DNA of 10,710 nt from Candolleomyces eurysporus. Lineage: Eukaryota > Basidiomycota > Agaricomycetes > Agaricales > Psathyrellaceae. The notes below the pieces were generated by a model. It searched no databases, was not told the origin of the DNA, and worked only from the letters and a program-made list of their open reading frames with translations. The translations under genes were made by a program, and so were the position numbers. Below are positions 1-8,439 of the stretch, in pieces (position 1 is the first letter of the stretch; the number at the start of each line of letters is the position of its first letter). The stretch spans positions 1-10,710 of the forward strand of contig JANBPK010000090.1 of the NCBI GenBank assembly GCA_027579435.1. The letters run 5' to 3'.

Positions 1-528
1 GCGGCTGTTGAGATGCACCAGGTGCAGGTGCCACGGGGAGTGATGGCATTGCCAATTCGGGCACATGGGCAAAGATGTCGTCCTGCTCCGAAACATCGAA
101 TTCATCAAGCTCATCGAACTCGCCGTCGGATTCCAAGTCCTCGGTGAAGAAGGATTCATCCTCTTCAGGGCGCTCCCTCTCTTGATTAACAGCGACATCC
201 GGGGATGAGAAGAAATCCTCGTCTGAGGGCGCTCCACGGATAAGGGCGGATGAANCAGGCGTCTGGACCACACCCCAGTCTGGCTGAGTGACAACAGGTG
301 GGAGGGGTTGAGAAGGCTGAGCCGAGGAATGTAATGGTTGTTTTGGTGGGAGAGAAGGGGGAGAAGGGGACTCTTGAGACCCTAGAACTTGAGCTTGAGC
401 TTGTCTGGCAGCACGCTGAAGAGCACGTCGAGTTCGCGGCGACTCATAGTCCGCGTGTTCAGAGTTCTAGCTTCAAGGTTAGTTCAGATAGACGACTTCG
501 GAGACAATAGACGTACTGGTTCCACCAT
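1..528 (-). CDS. Partial acidic-tailed protein of unknown function (5' end only)
   Basis: I do not recognise this gene. Only its first two exons are in the window, and it continues past base 1. The start ATG is at 526-528. A short first exon (517-528, MVEP) is followed by a 50-nt intron (467-516) with donor GTACGT, a CTAAC branch point and acceptor CTAG. The frame then stays open to the left edge (exon <1-466). The visible ~159 residues have a basic, Arg/Gln-rich helix near the N-terminus (RTRRALQRAARQAQAQ), then a Pro/Ser/Gln-rich linker, then a strongly acidic Asp/Glu/Ser stretch encoded by about 85-230. There are no cysteines or recognisable catalytic motifs. The composition suggests a disordered N-terminal region of a larger nuclear protein, possibly another transposon protein, but this is inference. 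One residue is unknown because of the N at 254. A TATA-like box lies 83-91 bp upstream of the ATG. Confidence 0.7.
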
Positions 529-930
529 GACAGATAAGGTCAAGCTGCAGATTTTAAGTGGAGGACGCAGGTGCGGGGGAAAAGTGGACAGTCAAGGTGC
601 AGGAGAGTCATATATTTATGTATGAAAGATGAGTGGTCCATAAAGAATTCTACCCGCACTTCGAACGTCAAATTTTTCTCCCTACAGGTCTGTTTCGCGA
701 AGGTTCTGGACTGCAAATGCTGCACGCTCAAAGGCATACCCGCATTGTCCTGCTCCCGATCCCATCGTTGGACTTCATGCTTCGCCGTCAATGGTAACTG
801 GTTCTATGCGCTGGAACTGTCGGCGAGAAACTTCTGACCGACGAGCATGCCATCACGATCATCTGGCACCCTCCAGTCCGGTGGTTGATAAAAACCAGAC
901 CTTGCACTCAGGCTCAGGATTTAACATCCC
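529..930. other. Divergent intergenic region between the two leftmost genes
   Basis: These 402 bases separate a minus-strand start (528) from a plus-strand start (931), so they should contain both promoters. Open frames cross this stretch on both strands, but none has splice sites or phase that join it to a neighbouring gene. Apart from the TATA-like box at 611-619 I see no repeat or RNA gene. I found no clear TATA box for the plus-strand gene. Confidence 0.5.
611..619 (-). promoter_or_regulatory. TATA-like box of the left-edge gene
   Basis: On the minus strand this reads ATAAATATA, 83-91 bp upstream of the ATG at 528. The same nine bases occur at a similar distance from the most distal proposed start of the KDZ transposase gene. 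The assignment rests only on sequence and spacing. Confidence 0.4.
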
Positions 931-1724
931 ATGTCTCGAGGCCAGTGGAATCCAATCATTCCCGAGCGTTACTGGACCACCTGGGATAAGTGGTGTTCTT
1001 TCCAGTCATCAAGCAATGATCTAGTGGTCTATTCCACTTTAGCTCATTGCCCAGTTCGTATAGCGTGGTGAGTCTACCCTCGTTCCTTCCGTGTCAAATG
1101 GCTGCTAATTATATCCGTTCCAGGCCAACTGTCAGAGTCGGTGACAAGGACGTGCCTGTCCTGCCAGAAGACCTACTGGCGTGGCTGCGTGCCCATGGCT
1201 TGTATTGGCCGTGCTGGTGTAGTAATGGCAGAGAGGGCCCCTTGCCGAGCAAATTTGTGACCCTCCCGGGGTACAATGGGCACCCTCGTATTGAGGTTTA
1301 TTGTCATTTTGTCCCCTCGAGGTGCAGCTTTGCATGTGAGTCGCTTCTTGATTGCCATGGACACGGCCTAGGTGCTAACGGATGCGAATCAGTGGAGCTC
1401 AACACGTTGAACAGGGTGACAAACCATTATGACAGCTACCAGCATCTGAAAGCGGTAGAGTCCGAGGAGAACTTCGAGGTCATCATGGAACCCCACCTCG
1501 AGGCCTTCAAACAGATTCAGAATGCTGAAGAAGGCAGCTCTTGTGGTAGTTGTGACAGCGAAGGGAGCAATGGCTCCGATCCAGACGAGCCACTTATCTT
1601 TTTTAAGGGTTATTGTGGCGAATACAGTGATGACTCGATGCAGCAAGAAGCACCCTATCGCCCCGAGCTGGACCCTCGAATAATTGCCGCGGAGGAATTC
1701 AAGGCGTTAATAGATTGTTCGTAG
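931..1724 (+). CDS. Small GRF-like zinc-motif protein of unknown function
   Basis: The model is join(931-1067, 1124-1335, 1393-1724), giving about 226 aa. Phases agree at both introns. Intron 1 (1068-1123, 56 nt) has donor GTGAGT, branch GCTAAT and acceptor CAG. Intron 2 (1336-1392, 57 nt) has donor GTGAGT, branch GCTAAC and acceptor CAG. The start is the ATG at 931; an in-frame TAA lies just upstream. The N-terminus is rich in tryptophan (residues 5-46 carry W-x2-P, YW, W-x2-W and AWP). It is followed by C76-x-C78, then N-GHPR-x4-C106 and RC113SF. This order resembles a GRF-type zinc finger, which binds zinc and often nucleic acid. The C-terminus is acidic and Ser/Gly-rich. I cannot name the family with certainty. 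The gene is convergent with the gene at 2058-2521. Confidence 0.75.
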
Positions 1725-2057
1725 TCTACATTAGTTATAACTTCTATTACGAACCTCATCTCAGATCTTCCTTACCCTTTAAGTAATTTGCAACCGCTAA
1801 TGCTTAAAGGTTATCACGAAGTTAGGAAGACATGTGGCGCAATTGAGACAACGGAGGGGAACATGCAAGCATAAGTGACGATTGGGGGGGCAAGTATATA
1901 CAGGAAAGCAAGCTAGCAGAACACAGATTGACGCAGACACACATATAGTACACAGAAAAGCGGAAAAACAAGGGCCAAACTGCCGAGTCGCAAGTCGTAA
2001 GCTTTAGCTCCAGTGAGGGAATGAACGGAAAAGACATGAAATGGAAAAACATACCAA
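1725..2057. other. Convergent intergenic region
   Basis: These 333 bases lie between the 3' ends of the plus-strand gene ending at 1724 and the minus-strand gene ending at 2058. They should contain both 3' untranslated regions. A run of seven G's lies within 1884-1891. I see no further gene; the open frames on the minus strand here are short and lack supporting motifs. Confidence 0.5.
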
Positions 2058-2521
2058 CTACTTCTCCTTAGCAGGCTTGATCTGCACAGACCCAGTGGCA
2101 AGGGCAAGATTGAACAACTGAACGGCTTGCTCCCAGGAATAAACCTTCCTGCGGGCAAACCCCTCCACTCCGTTGATCAGGGTGTCCGCAATGGCCTATG
2201 GGCGCGACATCAGTTCCAGATACGCGGGAAGAAAGACATATGTGAAGACGTACCCCACTTGTAAAAATCCCAACGGCCTGGCCCACAGTCACAACATGGT
2301 ACTCCTCGCGGGGGACGGGGGCCGAAGTCTGCTCCTCACAGTTGCCGCACCTGATAGTCACTTCAGTACTCTTCTTGTCGGTGGAAACCCTTGCGTCGAC
2401 AAATTGGCCAAGGTAGACCTCGTCTACAGACACAGTGAGCATTCGCAACTTGGAGGTCTAAATGGAGGGACATACCAGCGGCAGCAGCGGTGGCAGCAGT
2501 AGAAGATACAGCGTCAGACAT
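2058..2521 (-). CDS. Small stand-alone RNase H1 N-terminal/hybrid-binding-like domain protein
   Basis: The model is complement(join(2058-2195, 2254-2423, 2476-2521)), giving 117 aa with consistent phases. Intron 1 (2424-2475, 52 nt) has donor GTATGT and acceptor TAG. Intron 2 (2196-2253, 58 nt) has donor GTACGT and acceptor TAG. The first 15 residues are Ala/Thr/Ser-rich. A CGNC motif follows. The second half has the pattern YHVVTVGQAVGIFTS, then GVEG, then a W-x2-A helix. That pattern matches the domain found at the N-terminus of eukaryotic RNase H1, which binds RNA-DNA hybrids or dsRNA and which in Agaricomycetes often occurs alone. The tryptophan usual after FTS is Gly here, exactly at an exon junction. 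There is no RNase H catalytic domain. Nucleic-acid binding is inferred from the family and has not been shown for this protein. Confidence 0.75.
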
Positions 2522-3000
2522 AGTGCTCGAGAGATGGAGGAAGGAGTGGGTTGTGTTGGAAGGAACGAAGGAAAGGAATAGGCGCCTCTTATAGCACTCT
2601 GGATCGTTTGGTACTTGTATGGATGTGTTATGCCCTTCCAACTCTCCAAACAGTGAATCCACCGACGTCGGGAAGGAAGCAAGAGAAGGTGTCACCGGCC
2701 AATCAGTCAACCGGTCACGGTTGAGGGATTTCTGAGGAGCGGCACTATCCATATTTAGCGCCGAAGTGCCGACAAGCGCTGTTTTCGGTGCAGCGAGGTT
2801 GAAAACATTGGCAGCTTGCTCTATACCACAGTAACACCAATAAATTCTCAATTTTTATGCCAAAATTAGCAGNAAAAAAAGGAGCTTTCGAACGATGTAG
2901 GTCACTTGAAGTAAAACATGGTGTTCAAAATATCAAGCGACTGGGGCAGTAAGGTCAAGTACGTTTCTATTGCATTTCGTCTTCTTTGCTCTACTCACTC
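2522..3000. other. Divergent intergenic region
   Basis: These 479 bases lie between the minus-strand start at 2521 and the plus-strand start at 3001. They hold the TATA box at 2588-2593 and a pyrimidine-rich leader for the left gene. A pyrimidine-rich stretch just before 3001 probably leads the right gene. A single N at 2872 precedes a run of seven A's. I found no terminal inverted repeat here that matches the region beyond 8350. Confidence 0.5.
2588..2593 (-). promoter_or_regulatory. TATA box of the hybrid-binding-like gene
   Basis: On the minus strand this reads TATAAG within CTATAAGAGG. It lies 67-72 bp upstream of the ATG at 2521. The leader between them is pyrimidine-rich (CT runs at about 2525-2580), as is common in basidiomycete promoters. 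An open frame that extends upstream of the ATG on this strand runs straight through the box, so I treat it as non-coding. Confidence 0.55.
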
Positions 3001-3835
3001 ATGCCCCGACCCAAAATTCACAAGAACAAGGCAGAAGTCAAAAAGGCAAAGGCCGCTAATAGTCTACGCTACTATGAGAAGTAAGTCCGACCGTATCGAA
3101 ACCTGTAAATTGTGGCTGAATATTCACAGAAACAGGGAGCAAATCAATGCTCTCCGACGTTATCAGTATCGTCGTAGCAATCCGTGGGTACCTACTGGTG
3201 GTAGCTGCAATCTTCTGGCAATAGCATCTCATGTCCTTGGGCAGCTCTGCGTCAAAGAAATCCGATCGAGGCGTTAAATCTGCAGCAGCAGACAGCACCA
3301 ACCTCAAAATAGGGGGCACGTCAACCATAAGGAAGACAGATACACGAGACAAAGCCGAGTTTGTACTCTTCTCTGGTGCTGCCTATCGATGTACTGACTC
3401 GGATCTTGACGCAGGAAAGAGCGTGGCTATCGCATCGAATTGCTCCTGGGTTTTGCCCGCACCCTGCCCGGAAAATTGGACCGTCTCATGGGAGGATCGT
3501 CGAGAGCATATTTTAATTGTCTCTGCGAACGACATCACTCGGATCTCGTTCACAACGGGCGGACCATGGCTCTCGAAGTGGTCGAAGCACGCCTTGCCAA
3601 GCTGAAAGCTATCCATTCTGAGCTAGGTCCTTGGCGGGACGAGGTCTTGAATCTTGCGGGATACACAGAAGAGTACAAGGAGATGGAGGCGATCGGGAAG
3701 AATATCTACATGCATATCATATGGATGGAGGAGTTGGAGTATCTCGCTGATGTTGAACCGGAGAACCTGTTCAAAAATTACATGGAGCACACATTACTGT
3801 ATCAGCGAGAACTCCCCAAGGATAATAGCATGTAG
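3001..3835 (+). CDS. Basic-region/helical protein, probable transposon accessory gene
   Basis: Exon 1 (3001-3080) starts with MPRPKIHKNK and is rich in Lys/Arg. A 49-nt intron (3081-3129; GTAAGT...CACAG) joins it in phase to YYEKNREQINALRRYQYRR, a basic segment that could bind DNA. The middle is less certain. One solution uses an intron at 3184-3244 and a Ser/Lys-rich exon from 3245. The last exon most likely begins at 3415, after branch TACTGAC and acceptor CGCAG; I could not find a convincing donor for it. The last exon ends at 3833-3835 and encodes about 138 residues of amphipathic helix, including LAGYTEEYKEMEAIGKNI. Small proteins of this layout recur in mushroom genomes. Their function is unknown to me. 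The stop is 11 bp from the stop of the convergent KDZ transposase gene. Confidence 0.65.
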
Positions 3836-3846
3836 ATCTACATTGT

Positions 3847-4664
3847 TCATTCGAATACGGGTAGAGAATGTACAAGCTTTAGCAATACACTTCGAAATCT
3901 TGGCATGTCATCCTCCCCTAACCCAGTTACATGCCGTCCGGACATCACCGCACCCATCGTTGCTAGCACCCATAAGCCACAAGAAAAGGAGGATGTTTGG
4001 AGTCTGCGCGACGTCACTGAGCGGATTTCCCAAGGTTTTTGAGGTGAGTCGGGCATATATCCCCTGGTATTGGCTTGGTCCACCAGGCACGTAACAAGGG
4101 AGAGGATGTCCTTTAATTTAGTTAGCATCAGTACGCAGGGAAAGCATCAATAAATGACGAACGTTTACTTGCGAGTCCCATGCAGTGTGATCATCGAAGC
4201 TATCAAACAGGAATATTCGAGATGCACGATGGAGGATAACAACCAGAACCCAATGCTCAGAGCGTTTCCGGTGAATTGGAATCATCCATACCGGCTTTTC
4301 CCAGTATTGAAGGGGCTGAACGCGAGCCCAAATACGGGCGGCTGCTTTTGCGGGTGGGGCGGTCGAAAGTTGTTCGAATTCGTACGTCGAAAAAAACACA
4401 ACAAAGTGTTGCCTTCTTCTCCACATCAGCCAACCTGCACAACAAGACGTGTAACAACATGGCCAAATTATTGACACAGTCGTCGTTGAGCCTCTGGTCC
4501 TTTGAGGCAAGGATATGCAGCTCCTTCCTACTGAAAACATATCGCCTGGCACCGTTAGCAAGAGCGACAGAAAGAAGATGGGGAGCGGTGCGTTCGGAGC
4601 TGTCAGTCACAGAGACCAAGCTCTCCAGGCGCACCAGAAGCATCGAGTCAGCGGTTGCGTACTC
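3847..4664 (-). other. Ulp1/SUMO-protease-like domain (C48 type), frame broken
   Basis: Two exons (4169-4664 and 3847-4110; intron 4111-4168, 58 nt, donor GTAAAC, branch GCTAAC, acceptor AAAG) encode a cysteine-protease domain of the Ulp1 type, which cleaves SUMO-like modifiers. Visible landmarks are LNDDCVNN, YWEKPVWMIPIHR, EHWVLV (catalytic His), LFDSFDD (catalytic Asp), LQTSS (oxyanion Gln) and SCGLWVLA (catalytic Cys). Between LNDDCVNN and YWEKPVW the frame shifts. The sequence aligns with the family (CCVF then STYEFEQL) only if one base is removed from the seven-A run on the plus strand at 4390-4396. As written, the protein would stop early. This is either an assembly error or an inactivating mutation. 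Confidence 0.8.
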
Positions 4665-7600
4665 CTGATGATGTATTAGTTAGCAACGTGTTGAATGGGT
4701 AGAAAATGAGGGCATACCATCCGTAAAATAGAGTGGCTGATTATCGGGTCGTCAACGATCATGGCATCGTTTACATCCGTGTTGGGTTCGTGGAAACTTG
4801 TTGCTGTGTCTTCATCGTCCGTTGAATAATCATCATCGCTTGCTCGTAGGTCCTCATCCTCCTGGTCTCCTAGATCCGTGTTACCAGGGTCCATCAACAA
4901 CTTCTCTTCATCGCTTGTAGGCGGGTCCATACACGCAGATATATTATCATCTGGACTTTCGGGATCCGTGTCGCGGACCGATCCCGTCACCATGGGTTTG
5001 AGCCAAGTGAGAAGAATACCCTCATCAGGAGGTTGGCCGACCAGTCGTGCGTATTGTCGCTTCGCTTCCTTTGTTGCGGCCGTGATGTGAGCGTCGAAAA
5101 GTGCTGATGTAGTGCGAGTCGACCACTGGCCTTTTAGATCGATGATCCGTGAGCGGTAGTGGCTGAGGATAGCACGAAAAGCAGTATCTGCAAGAGAACG
5201 TGAGCCCGGGATTGAAAAGTACGAAACCAGAGTACTTACTTTCCAGGAGAATAAGTGCGATCTCGGCAGCCATGATCTCGGTACCAAACCACCGACAGAG
5301 ATTGTCCATTTCCATACCAATTCTCTGTTTTTCTTCGACACAACGCTCCTTTCGATGAACTGCTCGCATAGCTTCACGGATCTCGCTATCGTATAGCCAT
5401 TGGTAGGTAGTCGACGGCGCCGAGCTGATCCATACATCCTCCAAGAGTCCAGGGTCCTTCTTGAGTAACGAGATTTCTTCTGGGAGTTGCTCAGGCACGG
5501 GGATGTTCCATTGTGGCTTGTAAAGGGATTTGGCGCGTGCGCAAAGGTCGTTGAAACGTCGAATCAGTTTACGAAGCGCTGGCATCCGTTTCGCAATCGA
5601 TTGCCTATAATACTGATGAGCTTTGGTTCCTAGAAGACTGTTGAGCAGTGCAAGAGGCAGCGAGACAGCAAGGACATACCAACAGGAGGTCCCCCTCCTC
5701 CTTGAGCTTGATTCAGCTTGTCGTATTCATTAAAACTCCCGATGGCACGCTTCCTGATGTTCATTTTGATGTCTCGGGCTAAGAGTAAGCACCGAACAAA
5801 CTCGAGGTCGACCCCCTGGAGCTCAGGGAAGGATTCATGCACATTCAACGATGCATACAATTCCTCCACCTTCAGCGCGATATCTTGTTGACGAGCTTCC
5901 AACGTGTCCAACAGGGTCTTGGTGATACCGGACGCACTGCGCAGCGACGACACAAAATTTCTTGTGGATTGAATGGACTGTTCAACGGATTCTAATTCGG
6001 ACTGAAGATTCAGGATAGCCTCCAGCTCTTTCTTGATACGAGCAGGTGCATCTGGAACAAATAAAGCGAGATCAGTGCTCCAAATAAAGCAGACATGCAG
6101 AGGCAGAGCGTACGGGATCGGACTGAAAGCTGTGTTTGTTTTTGCTGCTCCCACATAGTCATCAGCTCGGCTGGCGTGTACGACACCTTTGCTATGGCTT
6201 CATCTGCGGTTTTCTCGTGCATCGGCACATTCTTCTCAGCCCTGTGACGGAGAGTTGATCCAAGTTCATCCCTCATCTCGGCGCCAATGGCTGCCACCTG
6301 TCTATCCAGGTAATAGATGCGCTTCCGTCTCTATCAACTCTATTAGTACATGTCCTATCTTTGAGAGAGAATAAAATACAACATACTCCACACATCCTCG
6401 TTAACCCAATTAACCCAGTCAGCCTGGACCAGAGTCGCTCTGTACCTTCCCCATCGGAAAGTCCAACTCCTTGGCAGTACCGGGGGTTGTAAACAATCTG
6501 ACATGCGAATTCGTGGGCATACGAATGCATGATGCTGGTTGAGAACGACAGTCGGCTGCAGATTGCTTCGGGAAGAATTTGAAACTAGGAGACACGTAAG
6601 TATCAGTACGGCAAGGGAGGAAAAGGTGTTGAAGTCACATACCTGCTCGCGGCTGCGATCCACGACACAGCCGACATCGTACTGAACCATAACGGTCGCG
6701 TCACCGGGGATGAGGGAAAATAAATGCTTGATAAGAGCGATCGGGTATTTTTGCTGTTCCCCGGGGGTATCAATGTTGGCAAGGAACAGTGGGATGTCGT
6801 GGCGACACACCAACGCCATGACACCCCCATCATCGAAGTGTTCGAGACTGGTTTTGACGTTCGACCCGCTTCCCGCTTCATGCGAGTCCTGACAGACATC
6901 GAGAGCCTCGTCAGGAACTCTGGCTCCGGTTGGGCGCCGTGGTTTAGCTGGTCGTTTCCTGGCAGCTGCGATATCTTCTCCAACCTGATCCACAGTCTCC
7001 TTGGGAAGCAGATAGTCGGGCTCAAAAAAACGGGGACAATCCCCTTTCAAACGTACGTGACGGTGATTAAAATTCCCGTCTACGCTGACGACAACATCAT
7101 GTTTCCTGAGGGCTGCATTAGGAATGGAATGGTCAACAACGTTGATTGAAAAGACGACTCACCCGCCAAACTTCTTACCACCGAAACAGGATGGGCACCG
7201 AGTCTTGAGGATTCTGGCACATTCTGGGGTGCGGGTAGCTTCACTTGACGCCAAAGTAGCTGCGTGTTGAAGTATTGCTTCGGTTTTCCTTTCGACGGCT
7301 TGAACAAGACAGTCGAACCATTGCATGGCGCTGGTAAGGCCCTTTCTAAATGGATCGGACACCGTTTTCCCCTGAAGATTGTTTAGCGTTGGGACAAAAT
7401 GAGGGGATTGAATTACCTGGGGATTTGTAAGACGGAAGCCACGTCGTAGATAATGCGTCCTGAGAGCATTGGCGAGTGCATACGAAGCATCGCAGGCCCG
7501 CTCAAACAAAGATTTGAGGAAGGATAGCAGCTCGATGGATATAGCCTGGCGCGGTTGGAATGGAGCAGTTGGGAAAAGCCCTGATTTCACAAGGGTCACG

Positions 7601-8348
7601 GGTAGACTGGAGGAAGTGCACCATTCTACCTCGATCTCTTGAAAATCTGTTCAACAACATGAGATCGGCATCGGAGCGAAAGAAAGTAAACTGACGGTGA
7701 GAGTACAGACATAGAACCTTGCTTTTCTTGTGAGTGTGTGGACATGATACGTTCGTGCACCCTACAATTGAAGGAGAGGCGAGGGGAGGAGGTCCGTTCT
7801 GCTGATAGCTGCGCTCGAAGTATCCCAGGTAAGGGAGAACAAGGGAAGGAAGGAGCTCCAGCCAGCGCGCGTAAAATTGCTTCGTTCGTTGATTGGGCGT
7901 GGTTCGGCGTTTCCTGGGCTGTGGAGGTAAAGGTTCCGACGTTCCTGGCATAGCATCTTCACCAGAAGGAGGAATGGGGACAGAGCTGCAGGGGTTTGGG
8001 GAAGTGGTCGCGTTGGCCTCATCGGAGTGGTCCCAAGAGTCAACATCCTCCCAGCTTTCTGCTTCTCGGGGTGATTCTTCCTGAGTTTCCTCGATTTCTG
8101 CGATGCTATTGGTTTCCTGGGCATGAGAGGGCCTGGCCAATAGATCCTCGAGCTCCATTTCCAGGGCCTGTATCGTGGCATCGTGCCCGAACAGATTCTG
8201 GGGCTTTTTTTCTCTTGCTGGGGCGACTTTTCTGGGGGCTAACGAACAGGCTACCCAGGCCAGACGTCACGCGTTGCATGCTTCGCTTTCGGAAAGGGTC
8301 GCTCGTATGTTTGGATGTTGCTTTTCCCGGGCGAGCGGAGCGCGTCAT
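3847..8348 (-). CDS. KDZ-family transposase with CxC1 cysteine cluster and C-terminal Ulp1-like protease domain
   Basis: This gene encodes a DNA transposase of the Kyakuja/Dileera/Zisupton group. The model is complement(join(3847-4110, 4169-4664, 4718-5187, 5240-5629, 5680-6051, 6114-6330, 6387-6584, 6643-7105, 7163-7646, 7696-8158 or beyond)). Every intron is 49-62 nt, begins GT, ends AG and matches in phase. From the ATG at 8158 the exons total 3,817 nt, one base more than a multiple of three. This fits a single +1 frameshift, which I place at the A-run 4390-4396. The start is uncertain. The frame is open upstream of 8158, and an ATG at 8348 lies about 75 bp below a TATA box. Joining 8348 to the main frame needs either an intron (8198-8270, phase 0) or one base fewer in the T-run 8205-8211. 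Length is about 1,270-1,310 aa. It may be active or recently active; its catalytic motifs are intact. Confidence 0.88.
4718..6051 (-). other. Coiled-coil and acidic linker of the KDZ protein
   Basis: Exons 5680-6051, 5240-5629 and 4718-5187 encode the part between the catalytic core and the protease domain. The first exon has heptad-like coiled-coil sequence (KKELEAILNLQSELESVEQS) and a Gly/Pro turn. The second has AIAKRMPALRKLIRRFNDLC, WNIPVP and DNLCRWFGTE, which I recognise as recurring in KDZ proteins of this subtype. The third ends in a long Asp/Glu/Ser-rich stretch encoded by about 4740-4985, probably disordered. Confidence 0.7.
6114..7105 (-). other. KDZ transposase catalytic core
   Basis: Exons 6643-7105, 6387-6584 and 6114-6330 encode the RNase H-fold catalytic core. 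Visible family motifs, in order, are VVSVDGNFNHRH (first catalytic Asp), LKGDCPRFFEP, a segment with HDIPLFLANI, VQYDVGCVVDRS (second conserved Asp), SIMHSYAHEFACQIVYNPR, and GLSDGEGTERLWSRL (conserved Glu of the GEG-ERxWS signature). All expected acidic residues are present. Exons are joined by introns 6585-6642 (58 nt, phase 0) and 6331-6386 (56 nt, phase 0). The segment after the signature, RRKRIYYLDRQ, also follows the family. Confidence 0.85.
7163..8158 (-). other. N-terminal region and CxC1-type cysteine cluster of the KDZ protein
   Basis: Two exons (7696-8158 and 7163-7646) encode this region. An acidic, Ser/Pro-rich leader is followed by a basic PRKRR patch, a possible nuclear localisation signal. 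Then comes a Trp/Leu-rich segment, W-x-ELLPSLVLPYLGYFE, that typically opens the CxC1-like cluster next to KDZ transposases. Cysteines follow as C-x4-C-x-H-x-H, a C after KSKVL, and WC before the SGLFP-x-AP motif. The region ends with CPSCFGGKK. The cluster probably binds metal and DNA or another partner. Compared with the pattern I know for the family, the CxC pairs are partly degenerate (CTNVSC and WCTSS). Confidence 0.75.
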
Positions 8349-8421
8349 GGAGGGCAGAGTAGAGGAAAGGGCGACCTATTTGCGTGGAACGGAGCAGCGG
8401 GAGGACATGGATGCCACGTGC

Positions 8422-8430
8422 TATATTTAT
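8422..8430 (-). promoter_or_regulatory. TATA-like box of the KDZ transposase gene, with adjacent CACGTG
   Basis: On the minus strand the box reads ATAAATATA. It lies about 74-82 bp upstream of the ATG at 8348, the same spacing seen for two other minus-strand genes here, which favours 8348 over 8158 as the start. A CACGTG palindrome (E-box type) at 8415-8420 lies just downstream. Whether it binds a regulator is unknown. Confidence 0.45.
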
Positions 8431-8439
8431 TATTAATTG

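Noticed and set aside
21..30. GGTGCAGGTG shared with the cluster near 8453, as a possible transposon end
   Set aside because: At the left edge this word lies within the coding sequence of the partial gene (Pro/Ala codons), so the match is probably chance.
571..1024. Plus-strand open frames between the two leftmost genes (571-837 and 791-1024)
   Set aside because: They have no recognisable motif. The second is out of frame with the real exon starting at 931, and no phase-consistent splice links them to it.
1047..1123. Unspliced start of the GRF-like gene at 1098 (MAANYIRSR)
   Set aside because: This ATG lies inside a strong 56-nt intron, and the spliced upstream exon from 931 has a convincing Trp-rich coding sequence in matching phase.
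2522..2851. Upstream in-frame extension of the hybrid-binding-like gene on the minus strand
   Set aside because: It runs through a TATA box and a pyrimidine-rich leader, and its composition is unlike the gene below; the ATG at 2521 is the better start.
3056..3616. Minus-strand open frames opposite the basic/helical gene
   Set aside because: They lack motifs and overlap plus-strand exons whose splice sites and composition are convincing.
4154..4668. Plus-strand open frames opposite the protease exons
   Set aside because: They are mirror images of the minus-strand coding exons, which carry the family motifs.
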